A stretch of 64,000 nucleotides of DNA, taken from assembly GCF_010730055.1 (NCBI RefSeq), contig NZ_AP022575.1:4092001-4156000 (forward strand), written 5' to 3'. The DNA is from Mycobacterium shinjukuense (GTDB lineage: Bacteria; Actinomycetota; Actinomycetes; Mycobacteriales; Mycobacteriaceae). Of this stretch, positions 27,863 to 36,553 are shown piece after piece. The notes beneath the pieces were generated by a model. The model made no database searches. It was not told where the DNA came from and saw only the letters and a list, made by a program, of their open reading frames with translations. A program made the translations under genes and the position numbers. The first letter of the stretch is position 1, and the number at the start of each line of letters is the position of its first letter.

Positions 27863-29473
27863 ATGGTGTCTCGGATCCGGGCCGCGCTGACCGCCGTGGC
27901 CGCCGCGGTGCTCGCGGCCGCGCCGATCGCCGCGTGCGGCGGCGGCCTGCTGAGCCCGGACTCGGTGCTGGTCAACGGCGGAGAACCACCCAACCCGCTG
28001 ATCCCGACCGGCACCAACGACAGCAACGGCGGCCGCATCATCGATCGGCTGTTCGCCGGCCTGATATCCTATGACGCCGCCGGAAAGGCGACGCCGGAGG
28101 TCGCCCAGTCGATCGAGACCACCGACAACGTCAACTACCGGATCGTTCTCAAACCGGGCTGGAAGTTCACCGACGGCTCACCGGTGACCGCCCACTCGTT
28201 CGTCGACGCCTGGAATTACGGCGCCCTGAGCACCAATGCCCAACTGCAGCAGCAATTTTTCAGCCCGATCGACGGCTTCGACGAGGTGGCCGCGGCGCAT
28301 CCCCGGGTGACCACCATGTCGGGGTTGCGGGTGGTCAACGATCGCGAGTTCACCGTGCGACTTAAGGCGCCGACCGTCGACTTCACCTTGCGGCTGGGCC
28401 ACAACGCGTTCTATCCGCTGCCCGACGCCGCCTTCCGGGATATGACGGCTTTTGGCCGCAACCCGATCGGCAATGGACCGTACCAGCTCGGCACCGGTGA
28501 CGCCTGGGAACACAACGTCAAGATCGACCTGGTGCCCAACCCGGACTACCACGGCAACCGGAAACCCCGCAACAAGGGCCTGCGGTTCGAGTTCTACGCC
28601 AACCTCGACACCGCCTACTCGGATCTGCTGTCCGGCAATCTCGATGTCCTGGACACGATTCCGTCGAGCGCATTGCCGATCTATCGACGCGACCTGGGCG
28701 ATAACGTGACCAGTGGGCCCGCGGCGATAAACCAGTCGCTGGACACGCCATTGCGGCTGCCGCATTTCGGCGGCGAGGAGGGCAGACTGCGCCGGCTGGC
28801 GCTTTCGGCCGCCATCAACCGCCCGCAAATCTGTCAGCAGATCTTTAACGGGACGCGCAGCCCCGCCCGCGATTTCACCGCCCGGTCGTTGCCGGGATTC
28901 GACCCGAACATACCGGGCAACGACGCATTGGACTTCAACCCCGAACGGGCCCGCCAACTTTGGGCGCAGGCCGATGCGATCTCGCCGTGGACCGGTCGAT
29001 ATGTCATCGCCTACAACGCCGACAGCGGCCACCGGGAGTGGGTGGACGCGGTGGCCAACAGCATCAAGAACGTCTTGGGAATCGACGCGGTCGGCGCGCC
29101 GCAGCCCACCTTCGCCGGGTTCCGCACCCAAATCACCAATCGCACCATCGACACCGCGTTCCGCGCCGGATGGCAGGGTGACTACCCGTCGATGATCGAG
29201 TTCCTCGCCCCGCTGTATGCCACCGGGGCGGGATCCAACGACGTCGGCTACTCCAACCCGGAGTTCGACGCGGCGCTGGCCACCGCCGCGGCCGCGCCCA
29301 ACCCGCACCAGGCCGACGTGCTGGCCAACGTCGCGCAGCGAATCCTGTTGCACGACATGCCCGTCGTTCCGCTATGGGACAACATCGCCGTCGTCGGGTG
29401 GTCGACGGAGGTCAGCGGCGTCACGGTCACCTGGAACGGCCTGCCCGACTACGAGAACATCGTCAAGGACTGA
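27863..29473 (+). CDS. dppA: DppA substrate-binding lipoprotein
   Basis: The ATG at 27863 gives a 536-residue SBP-family-5 lipoprotein. A signal peptide ends in the lipobox-like IAAC (AAAPIAACGGG), so the mature Cys would be lipidated and the protein held on the outer membrane leaflet. The peptide/oligopeptide-binding fold is seen in NPLIPTGTNDSNGGRIIDRLF, PNPDYHGNRKP and SGNLDVLDTIP. In M. tuberculosis DppABCD was reported to take up heme as well as dipeptides. The longer reading (27827) would destroy the signal peptide. It heads the operon dppABCD plus a Fic-like gene and is divergent from acs. Confidence 0.94.
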   Translation: MVSRIRAALTAVAAAVLAAAPIAACGGGLLSPDSVLVNGGEPPNPLIPTGTNDSNGGRIIDRLFAGLISYDAAGKATPEVAQSIETTDNVNYRIVLKPGWKFTDGSPVTAHSFVDAWNYGALSTNAQLQQQFFSPIDGFDEVAAAHPRVTTMSGLRVVNDREFTVRLKAPTVDFTLRLGHNAFYPLPDAAFRDMTAFGRNPIGNGPYQLGTGDAWEHNVKIDLVPNPDYHGNRKPRNKGLRFEFYANLDTAYSDLLSGNLDVLDTIPSSALPIYRRDLGDNVTSGPAAINQSLDTPLRLPHFGGEEGRLRRLALSAAINRPQICQQIFNGTRSPARDFTARSLPGFDPNIPGNDALDFNPERARQLWAQADAISPWTGRYVIAYNADSGHREWVDAVANSIKNVLGIDAVGAPQPTFAGFRTQITNRTIDTAFRAGWQGDYPSMIEFLAPLYATGAGSNDVGYSNPEFDAALATAAAAPNPHQADVLANVAQRILLHDMPVVPLWDNIAVVGWSTEVSGVTVTWNGLPDYENIVKD

Positions 29474-29474
29474 G

Positions 29475-30401
29475 ATGGGTTGGTATCTGGTGCGCCGGAT
29501 CGCCGTCATGGTGCCGGTGTTCCTCGGCGCTACGCTGCTGATCTACGGCATGGTGTTCCTGCTGCCCGGTGACCCGGTGGCCGCGCTGGCCGGGGACCGG
29601 CCGCTGACCCCCGCCGTGGCCGGGCAACTACGCGCCCAGTATCACCTTGACGATCCGTTCGTCGTGCAGTATGTGCGCTATCTGGGCGGCCTGCTGCACG
29701 GCGACCTGGGCCGGGCCTATTCCGGGCTACCGGTCAGCGCCGTTCTGGCGCATGCGTTTCCGGTCACCCTGAGGCTGGCCCTGATCGCGCTGGCGGTGGA
29801 GGCGGCGCTGGGGATCGGCTTCGGCGTGATCGCCGGGCTGCGTCAGGGCGGCATCTTTGACGCGACGGTGTTGGTCACCGGGCTGATCATCGTCGCGATC
29901 CCGATCTTCGTGCTGGGCTTTCTGGCGCAATACCTGTTCGGGGTGCGGCTGGGATGGGCGCCGGTGACGGTGGGCGGACGGGCGACATTCGGCCGGCTGC
30001 TGCTGCCCGGGATCGTGTTGGGTGCGGTGTCCTTCGCGTATGTGGTGCGGCTGACCCGGTCCGCGGTGGCCGCCAACGCGCACGCCGATTACGTTCGCAC
30101 CGCCACCGCCAAGGGGTTGTCGCGGCCGCGGGTGGTGACGGTGCACATCTTGCGCAACTCGCTGATCCCGGTGGTGACCTTTCTCGGCGCGGATTTCGGG
30201 GCGCTGATGGGCGGGGCCATCGTGACCGAGGGCATCTTCAACATCCACGGCGTCGGCGGTGTGCTGTATCAGGCGGTCACCCGGCAGGAAGCGCCGACGG
30301 TGGTGTCGATCGTGACGGTGCTGGTGGTGGTCTATCTGATCACCAATCTGCTGGTGGATCTGCTCTACGCCGCCCTGGACCCGCGGATCCGATATGGCTG
30401 A
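29475..30401 (+). CDS. dppB: DppB permease
   Basis: The 308-residue protein is a binding-protein-dependent ABC permease. The first helix MGWYLVRRIAVMVPVFLGATLLIYGMVFLLPGDPV is the OppB/DppB signature, followed by the conserved EAA loop (YVRTATAKGLSRPRVVTVHILRNSLIPVVTF) that docks on the ATPase. About six membrane helices. The ATG lies one base after the dppA stop codon. It corresponds to Rv3665c in exact length. Confidence 0.94.
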   Translation: MGWYLVRRIAVMVPVFLGATLLIYGMVFLLPGDPVAALAGDRPLTPAVAGQLRAQYHLDDPFVVQYVRYLGGLLHGDLGRAYSGLPVSAVLAHAFPVTLRLALIALAVEAALGIGFGVIAGLRQGGIFDATVLVTGLIIVAIPIFVLGFLAQYLFGVRLGWAPVTVGGRATFGRLLLPGIVLGAVSFAYVVRLTRSAVAANAHADYVRTATAKGLSRPRVVTVHILRNSLIPVVTFLGADFGALMGGAIVTEGIFNIHGVGGVLYQAVTRQEAPTVVSIVTVLVVVYLITNLLVDLLYAALDPRIRYG

Positions 30402-31257
30402 GCACACCGGGTTCTGGCTCGACACCTGGCGCGGTCTGCGCCGGCGTCCCAAGTTCGTCGTCGCCGCCGCGTTGATCCTGCTGATTCTTGTCGTGGCGGC
30501 GTTTCCGGCGCTGTTCACCGCGGCCGACCCAACCTATGCCGATCCCAACCAGAGCATGTTTTCCCCGTCGGGGACCCACTGGTTCGGCACCGACCTGCAG
30601 GGCCACGACATCTATGCGCGCACGGTCTACGGTGCGCGCGCTTCGGTGGTGGTTGGACTGGGAGCCACGTTCGCCGCGTTGGTCGTGGGTGGGACGCTGG
30701 GCGCGCTGGCCGGTTTCTACGGCGGCTGGGTGGACGCGGTGATTTCGCGAATCACCGACGTGTTCTTCGGCTTGCCGCTGCTGCTGGCCGCCATCGTGCT
30801 CATGCAGGTGATGCATCACCGCACGGTGGGAACGGTGATCGTCATCCTGGGCCTGTTCGGTTGGCCGCAGGTGGCCAGGGTCGCCCGCGGCTCGGTGCTC
30901 GAAGCACGGGTCAGCGACTATGTGCTCGCGGCGAAAGCCCTGGGGCTGAGCAGGTTTCAAATTTTGCGGCGGCATGTGCTGCCCAACGCCCTGGGGCCGG
31001 TGATCGCGGTGGCCACCATCGCCCTGGGCGGCTTCATCGTCACCGAGGCCACGTTGTCCTACCTGGGGGTCGGACTGCCCGCGTCGGTGGTGTCCTGGGG
31101 CGGTGACATCAATGTCGCCCAGGCCCGGCTACGGGCAGGTTCGCCCATCCTGTTCTACCCAGCTGGTGCACTGGCGATTACGGTGCTGGCTTTCATGACG
31201 ATGGGCGACGTTCTGCGGGACGCACTGGACCCGGCCTCACGGGCGTTGCGCGCGTGA
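30394..31257 (+). CDS. dppC: DppC permease
   Basis: The 287-residue protein is the second ABC permease. It has the DppC/OppC N-terminal helix (FVVAAALILLILVVAAFPALF), the extracytoplasmic HWFGTDLQGHDIYARTVYGAR motif and the EAA loop YVLAAKALGLSRFQILRRHVLPNALGPVI. It starts at an ATG eight bases inside dppB, so translation is coupled. Its TGA overlaps the GTG of dppD. Membrane channel formation with DppB is the expected role. Confidence 0.94.
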   Translation: MAEHTGFWLDTWRGLRRRPKFVVAAALILLILVVAAFPALFTAADPTYADPNQSMFSPSGTHWFGTDLQGHDIYARTVYGARASVVVGLGATFAALVVGGTLGALAGFYGGWVDAVISRITDVFFGLPLLLAAIVLMQVMHHRTVGTVIVILGLFGWPQVARVARGSVLEARVSDYVLAAKALGLSRFQILRRHVLPNALGPVIAVATIALGGFIVTEATLSYLGVGLPASVVSWGGDINVAQARLRAGSPILFYPAGALAITVLAFMTMGDVLRDALDPASRALRA

Positions 31258-32933
31258 GCGGGATCGGCGAGCCGCTGTTGTCGGTGCGGGGCCTGGAAGT
31301 CAGGTTCGGCGCCGGCGAGCCCGTGGTTCGCGGCGTGGATCTGACCGTCGGTCGCGGCCAGACCGTCGCCGTGGTCGGGGAATCGGGGTCGGGAAAGTCC
31401 ACGACGGCCGCTGCGATCCTTGGTCTGCTTTCCCCCGGTGGCCGAATCACCGCCGGGCGCATCGTTTTCGACGGGCACGACATCACGACGTTCGACCGTA
31501 GGGCCGATCGACGGCTGTTGCGGTCCATCAGAGGTCGCGACATCGGGTATGTACCGCAGGATCCGATGACCAACCTCAACCCGGTGTGGAAGGTTGGGTT
31601 TCAGATCCGAGAAGCGTTGCGGGCCAACACCGATGGCCGCAACACGCGGCGACGGGCGGTGCAGCTGCTCGCCGAGGCCGGGATGCCGGATCCGGTCAGA
31701 CAAGCCGGCCGTTATCCGCATCAGCTGTCCGGCGGAATGTGCCAGCGCGCGCTGATCGCCATCGGGTTGGCGGGCAGGCCGCGGCTGCTGATCGCCGACG
31801 AGCCGACCTCGGCCCTCGACGTCACCGTGCAACGGCAGGTCCTCGACCATCTGCAGCGGCTCACCGACGAACTGGGCACCGCGCTGCTGCTGATCACCCA
31901 CGACCTGGCGCTGGCCGCCGAGCGGGCCGAGTCCGTGGTGGTGATGCATCGCGGGGTGGTGGTGGAATCCGGTGCGGCGCAGTCGATTTTGCAGGATCCG
32001 CGACACGAGTACACCCAACGGCTGGTGGCCGCGGCCCCGTCGCTGACCGCGCGTGACACCCGATCGGCCCAAGTCCGGTCGCGGGTGGCGGCCGCGGCCG
32101 CCGCACATGCCGGCGGACAGGACGACATTCTGGTCGTGTCCGAGCTGACCAAGATCTACCGTGAGCCGCACGGCAAACCGTGGCGGCGCGTCGAGTTTCG
32201 CGCCGTCGACGGGGTGTCGTTTCGGCTGCGCCGGGCAAGCACCTTGGCGATCGTCGGCGAGTCGGGATCGGGCAAGTCGACGCTGGCGCGGATGGTGCTG
32301 GGTCTGCTGAAACCGACGTGGGGCACGGTGGTTTTCGACCGCACCTACCACGTCGGTGGCCTGGACCCGGCCGCGGCGCTGGCCTTTCGCCGTCGGATGC
32401 AACCGGTGTTCCAGAACCCCTACAGCAGCTTGGATCCCAGGTACACAGTGTTTCGGGCCATCGAGGAACCGTTGCGCATCCATCGGGTCGGGGACCGCAA
32501 GCAGCGCCGGCAGGCGGTGCGTGAGCTGGTCGACCAGGTGGCGCTGCCGCCGTCGGTGTTGGGTCGGCTGCCCCGTGAGCTGTCGGGCGGTCAGCGGCAA
32601 CGGGTCGCGATCGCCCGCGCGTTGGCACTGCGGCCCGACGTGCTGGTGTGCGACGAGGCGGTTTCGGCGCTCGATGTTGTGGTGCAGGCGCAGATCCTGA
32701 ACCTGCTGGCCGATCTGCAGGCCAGCCTGGGTTTGACCTACCTGTTCATCAGTCACGACCTGGCGGTGGTTCGTCAGATCGCCGACGATGTCTTGGTGAT
32801 GCGCGCTGGCCGGGTGGTGGAGCATGCCCCCACCGAGGCGGTGTTCACCAGCCCCCGCCACGAGTACACCCAACAGTTGCTGGCGGCCATTCCCGGCGCG
32901 GCGGCCGGTGCCCACCAGGTTGGCAACCCATGA
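31254..32933 (+). CDS. dppD: DppD, fused double ATP-binding subunit
   Basis: Two ABC ATPase domains are fused in one 559-residue chain, doing the job of DppD and DppF. The first has Walker A GESGSGKST (42-50), a C-loop LSGGM and IADEPTSALD; the second (from ~residue 290) has GESGSGKST, LSGGQRQRVAIARAL and VCDEAVSALD. The substitution of Gln by Met in the first signature (LSGGM) is shared with many oligopeptide ATPases. The start is GTG in a GTGA overlap with dppC. The stop overlaps the ATG of the next gene. Confidence 0.94.
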   Translation: MSGIGEPLLSVRGLEVRFGAGEPVVRGVDLTVGRGQTVAVVGESGSGKSTTAAAILGLLSPGGRITAGRIVFDGHDITTFDRRADRRLLRSIRGRDIGYVPQDPMTNLNPVWKVGFQIREALRANTDGRNTRRRAVQLLAEAGMPDPVRQAGRYPHQLSGGMCQRALIAIGLAGRPRLLIADEPTSALDVTVQRQVLDHLQRLTDELGTALLLITHDLALAAERAESVVVMHRGVVVESGAAQSILQDPRHEYTQRLVAAAPSLTARDTRSAQVRSRVAAAAAAHAGGQDDILVVSELTKIYREPHGKPWRRVEFRAVDGVSFRLRRASTLAIVGESGSGKSTLARMVLGLLKPTWGTVVFDRTYHVGGLDPAAALAFRRRMQPVFQNPYSSLDPRYTVFRAIEEPLRIHRVGDRKQRRQAVRELVDQVALPPSVLGRLPRELSGGQRQRVAIARALALRPDVLVCDEAVSALDVVVQAQILNLLADLQASLGLTYLFISHDLAVVRQIADDVLVMRAGRVVEHAPTEAVFTSPRHEYTQQLLAAIPGAAAGAHQVGNP

Positions 32934-33697
32934 CGGCTGATCCGCTGGCCGCGTTGATGGAGCTGCCCGGCGTCGCCGCAGCCGGTGACCGCGCACGCGC
33001 GGCGCTGGGTCGGGTGCACCGGCACCGCGCCAACCTGCGGGGCTGGCCGTTGACCGCCGCCGAGGCGGCGTTGCGGGCGGCGCGCGCCTCGTCGGTGCTC
33101 GACGGCGGTCCGGTGACGCCGGCCGAGCCGACGGAGTCGGCCGGGATCAGCGATCCGGTGTTCGGTGGGGCGCTACGGGTCGCGCAGGCGCTGGAAGGGG
33201 GCACGGGCCCGCTGGTCGGGGTGTGGCAGCGGGCGCCGCTGCAGGCACTGGCCCGGTTGCACATGCTGGCGGCCGCCGGCCAGGTCGGCGACGAGCGGTT
33301 GGGCCGCCCACGCGCCGACCCCGAGGTTGGGCCGCGGCTGGAGTTGCTGGTGCGTGTGGTGACCGGTCACACGCGGGCGTCGGGGCCGGTGATAGCCGCG
33401 GTCGCCCACGGGGAGCTGTTGACCCTGCAGCCGTTTGGCAGTGCCGACGGGGTGGTGGCCCGTGCAGTGTCGCGGCTGGTGTCGGTGGCCACCGGGGTGG
33501 ATCCGCATGGACTGGGTGTGCCGGAGGTGTATTGGATGCGCCGGCCAGCGGATTACCGCGACGCCGCGCGCGGATTCGCCGAGGGTACGCCCGAGGGTGT
33601 GGCGCGCTGGCTGGTGCTGTGTTGTCGGGCGATGCAGGCCGGTGCGCAGGAGGCTTTGTCGATTGCCGAGTTGGTAGCTGACGGCCCACGAAAATAG
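32930..33697 (+). CDS. Fic-like protein with degenerate catalytic motif (Rv3662c-like)
   Basis: The 255-residue protein begins at an ATG that overlaps the dppD stop (ATGA). Its layout is that of Fic-domain proteins: an N-terminal ARASSVLDGG (54-59 = S-x3-D-G, resembling the inhibitory (S/T)xxxE(G/N) helix motif), a helix ALARLHMLAAAGQV, a central QPFGSADGVVAR (167-178) and a tail VPEVYWMRRPADYRDAARGF..VARWLVLCCRAM. The central motif aligns with HPFx(D/E)GNGRxxR in length, but the catalytic His is Gln and the D, N and first Arg are gone; P, F, the second G and the last Arg remain. AMP transfer is therefore unlikely. Orthologues are usually called hypothetical. Fic ancestry is my inference from pattern. 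Confidence 0.8.
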   Translation: MTADPLAALMELPGVAAAGDRARAALGRVHRHRANLRGWPLTAAEAALRAARASSVLDGGPVTPAEPTESAGISDPVFGGALRVAQALEGGTGPLVGVWQRAPLQALARLHMLAAAGQVGDERLGRPRADPEVGPRLELLVRVVTGHTRASGPVIAAVAHGELLTLQPFGSADGVVARAVSRLVSVATGVDPHGLGVPEVYWMRRPADYRDAARGFAEGTPEGVARWLVLCCRAMQAGAQEALSIAELVADGPRK

Positions 33698-33715
33698 TCG
33701 CGACGGAAATGCAAA

Positions 33716-33752
33716 GCGGGCGGCGACCGAAGGCTTTCGAATCGCCGCCCGC
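33716..33752 (+). terminator. GC-rich hairpin ending the dpp operon
   Basis: GCGGGCGGCGA (33716-33726) and TCGCCGCCCGC (33742-33752) form an 11-bp perfect stem with a 15-base loop, starting 18 bases after the Fic-like stop codon. It is well placed to terminate dppABCD. No T tract follows, as is common for mycobacterial terminators. Confidence 0.65.
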
Positions 33753-34131
33753 CAACACGGCTCTCGGGTACCAAGCGTGCACTGTGGGCTGCGTGGGTTG
33801 GCCTCGGCGCGTTTGCGACGCTTCCGGCTGCAGCCCCACCCAAAGGGCCGTCGACACCATCTGCTCTTCGCAATTACGCAGGCCCGCAACACTTCTGCCA
33901 TTATCGCGGCTATGACTCCGCGTGGGTGCCGGGAACCGTGCTGGGTGCCCGGATCGGGAGGGCGAACCTTCTCTTCCGGTTCGACCTTGGCCTCACCGGG
34001 CTTCCGTGGTTCCTTTGTACTACTAGACCCCAAGCACAGCAAGGCCTAATTCTGTGAACGTTCTGAAAAGACCTTGGATTGCACGGTTAAGATGTTTGCT
34101 GCTGCCCGCCCCGGCCGCATCGTCGCCACGG
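33753..34131. other. Intergenic region, no gene seen
   Basis: This 379-base convergent gap lies between the dpp operon and the HAD gene. ORFs exist on both strands, but none has a domain, a ribosome-binding site or codon use of note. The base composition is lower in GC around 33880-34090 than in the flanks. I see nothing supportable. Confidence 0.5.
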
Positions 34132-34989
34132 TTAGAACGCGAAACGGCGCAGCAGCGAGTAGGTGACCGCCCCGGCCGCCAGCGCGCTGATTCCCACCGC
34201 GGCCGTGGTGGCAAGCGCGGCACCCGATGGCGCCGGAATGCGGTCGCGCAGCGACACCGGCTTGGAGAACGTCAGCACCGGCCAGCCACGTTCGACGGCT
34301 TCTCTGCGTAACCCGCGGTCCGGGTTGACCACCGACGGGTGGCCAACGGCCTCGAGCATCGGCAGGTCGGTGATCGAGTCGGAATAGGCGTAGCAGTGTT
34401 CCAGCGGGTAGCCCTCGCGGGCGGCCAGCTCGCGGATCGCCTGCACCTTGCCTTCGCCGTAGCAGTAGAACGCGACCTCGCCGGTGTACTTGCCGTCCTC
34501 GACGACCATGCGGGTTGCCATCGCGTGCGTCGCCCCCAGCGCCCGGGCGATCGGGCCCACGATCTCCTCACCGGAGGCCGAGACCACCACGACGTCACGT
34601 CCGCACAATTTGTGGGCGGCGATCAGGTCCGCCGCTTCGGCGAACACCAGGGGGGTCACGATGTCGTGCAGTGTCTCGTTGACGATCGACTTCACCTGCG
34701 TGACATCCCAGCCGGTGCACATGTTGGTCAGGTGGGTGCGCATCCGGTCCATCTGGTCATGGTCAGCGCCGGAGAGCAAAAAGATGAATTGCGCGTAACT
34801 GGACTTCAGGACGGCGCGGCGGGTGAGCAATCCCTGCGCGTAGAAGGGTTTGCTGAACGCCAGCGTGCTGGACTTGGCGATGATGGTCTTATCGAGGTCG
34901 AAGAAGGCGGCGGTGCGGGTGCGTGGAACGGGTGGTCCCGGTGATTGTGGCGAGGTTTGCTGCTGCGCTACCGAGTCGGACATGCTCAC
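34132..34989 (-). CDS. HAD-superfamily IB phosphatase (SerB-like) with C-terminal membrane helix
   Basis: The 285-residue product has HAD motif I FFDLDKT (D31, D33), motif II SASGEE, motif III GEGK and motif IV DSITDLPML. Helical cap residues lie between ~45 and 130. It resembles phosphoserine-phosphatase-type HAD-IB hydrolases, but substrates of this subgroup vary. A final hydrophobic segment (AALATTAAVGISALAAGAVTYSLL) suggests anchoring to the membrane at the C-terminus. It corresponds to Rv3661. It is divergent from the 6C RNA, whose promoter lies about 160 bases upstream. Confidence 0.85.
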   Translation of the reverse strand: MSMSDSVAQQQTSPQSPGPPVPRTRTAAFFDLDKTIIAKSSTLAFSKPFYAQGLLTRRAVLKSSYAQFIFLLSGADHDQMDRMRTHLTNMCTGWDVTQVKSIVNETLHDIVTPLVFAEAADLIAAHKLCGRDVVVVSASGEEIVGPIARALGATHAMATRMVVEDGKYTGEVAFYCYGEGKVQAIRELAAREGYPLEHCYAYSDSITDLPMLEAVGHPSVVNPDRGLRREAVERGWPVLTFSKPVSLRDRIPAPSGAALATTAAVGISALAAGAVTYSLLRRFAF

Positions 34990-35145
34990 CGATCCAGCAT
35001 AGGTGGGCGGTCTGAGGGGGCCGCCACCTTGTTTTCAAACCGGGCGCCAGGACACCGCCGCCGCCGACTTGTTGGCCGCATTTACACGGCTCAAGCTGTG
35101 CTTTCCGGCAAAAGCGGTACTTGCGTGAATCCCGTCTGGCATGTG

Positions 35146-35151
35146 TATAGT
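35146..35151 (+). promoter_or_regulatory. -10 element of the 6C RNA promoter
   Basis: TATAGT (35146-35151) is a near-consensus SigA -10 box. A weak -35 candidate TTGCGT is at 35121-35126 (19-base spacer). The predicted start is around 35158, which fits the first stem of the small RNA. Confidence 0.7.
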
Positions 35152-35157
35152 AAGCAT

Positions 35158-35252
35158 TACTCGGCCGAAGCCGAGGGTGTATCAGCCCGACCCCCCGGGG
35201 CTGATGCACGACGACCCTCGCCTCCTCCCCCCCTGGCGGGGGTCGTCCCTTT
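35158..35252 (+). ncRNA. 6C small RNA (B11-type)
   Basis: This RNA has the actinobacterial 6C motif. After a small stem CTCGGC-CGAA-GCCGAG (35160-35175), stem-loop 1 pairs 35181-35188 (ATCAGCCC) with 35198-35205 (GGGCTGAT) and exposes a CCCCCC loop. Stem-loop 2 pairs ACGACCC (35211-35217) with GGGTCGT (35240-35246) and exposes a second C tract (35227-35233). It ends in CCCTTT at 35252, so stem-loop 2 doubles as terminator. In M. tuberculosis the B11/6C RNA sits at the same place (between Rv3660c and Rv3661) and is thought to act through its C-rich loops on G-rich mRNA leaders. Exact ends are predicted. Confidence 0.9.
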
Positions 35253-35431
35253 GTTGGGGTTGACAAGTTCTCGGTGCCCGGGTGCCAGCCGGGCTCGTCG
35301 CGTGTTGCGGGGATGTGCTGACCGTACCCGGTCTGACCGTTCGCCGGCCCCACTGTGCACAGCCGCGCCGGTATCCACAGATCCGCCCGCGAGGCTTTCG
35401 TCGCGCCGCCACCGCGCGGCACGGTGATGGG

Positions 35432-36553
35432 GTGACCATCCCATCTGGCCCTCCCGGAACCGACCGCACGGCCTCCGGCGTGTTGGCGGTGCTGACCGGT
35501 CCGGCGTTACGCGAGGAGCTGGACCGGGTCGCGGCAGCGGTCGGTGTTCGCGTTGTTCATGCCGGTGGCCGCACATCGGTGAGCCGCAAGGCGTGGTCGG
35601 CGGCCGCGGCCGTGGTGCTCGACCAGGCGGCGGCGGAGCGGTGCGGGCAGGCCGGGTTCCCGCGGCGCACCCACGTCAGCGTGCTGACCGACACCGAAAC
35701 CATCACGGCGACCTGGGCGGCGGCCATCTCCGTCGGCGCCCAGCACGTGTTGCGGATGCCCGAGCAAGCGGATGAATTGATCCGCGAACTTGCCGAAGCC
35801 ACGGAAGCGGCACGCCCCGACACGGTCGGCGGGGCCGTCGTCGCCGTCATCGGGGGCTGCGGTGGTGCGGGAGCGTCGCTGTTCGCGGTGGCCCTGGCGC
35901 GGGTCGCCCCCGACGCGTTGCTGGTGGATCTCGATCCCTGGGGCGGCGGCATCGACCTGCCGATGGGCGGTGAAACCACACCGGGTTTGCGCTGGCCCGA
36001 CCTGGCGCTGCACGGCGGACGGTTGAGCTGGTCGGCCGTGCGCGAGGCGCTGCCGCGACATCGGGGGACCAGTTGGCTGTCGGGCACCCGGCGCGGATGC
36101 GAGCTGGAAGCCCATGCGGTGGACGCGGTCGTCGATGCCGGGCGCCGCGGAGGAGCCACCGTGGTGTGCGACCTTCCGCGCCGCCTCACCGACGCCGCCC
36201 AAACCGCGCTGGCTTGCGCCGATCTGGTCGTCCTGGTCAGCCCGTGCGGCGTGCGGGCCTGCGCGGCCACCGCCACGGTTGCGCCGGTGCTCGCCGCGAC
36301 CAATCCCAACCTCGGACTGGTGGTGCGCGGGCCGTCGCCGGCGGGATTGCGGGCGGCCGACGTCGCCGACATCGTCGGCGTTCCGCTACTGGCGACCATG
36401 CGGGCCCAGCCGCGGCTCGCCGGGCAGCTCGAGCACGGCGGTCTGCGGCTGCGACGGCGATCCCCGCTGGCGGTCGCGGCCCGCAGGGTGCTTGGCGTGC
36501 TGCCACCCACGGGCTGTGCGGTGGGTTCGCGGCCGAACGGCCGGGCCGCATGA
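35432..36553 (+). CDS. ssd: CpaE-like / septum-site-determining protein (Ssd) of the Tad locus
   Basis: The 373-residue protein heads the Tad pilus operon. It has an N-terminal receiver-like region (residues ~18-125) and a MinD/ParA-like ATPase fold (VVAVIGGCGGAGASLFAVALA, VDLDPWGGGIDLPMGG). The deviant Walker A is GGCGGAGAS (141-149): both lysines of KGGxGK are missing, as I recall also for Rv3660c, so ATP binding may be altered. The GTG at 35432 is chosen; other in-frame starts up- and downstream (35282, and a GTG near codon 20) are possible. The M. tuberculosis protein was reported to influence septation. It ends in an ATGA overlap with the secretion ATPase. Confidence 0.85.
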   Translation: MTIPSGPPGTDRTASGVLAVLTGPALREELDRVAAAVGVRVVHAGGRTSVSRKAWSAAAAVVLDQAAAERCGQAGFPRRTHVSVLTDTETITATWAAAISVGAQHVLRMPEQADELIRELAEATEAARPDTVGGAVVAVIGGCGGAGASLFAVALARVAPDALLVDLDPWGGGIDLPMGGETTPGLRWPDLALHGGRLSWSAVREALPRHRGTSWLSGTRRGCELEAHAVDAVVDAGRRGGATVVCDLPRRLTDAAQTALACADLVVLVSPCGVRACAATATVAPVLAATNPNLGLVVRGPSPAGLRAADVADIVGVPLLATMRAQPRLAGQLEHGGLRLRRRSPLAVAARRVLGVLPPTGCAVGSRPNGRAA

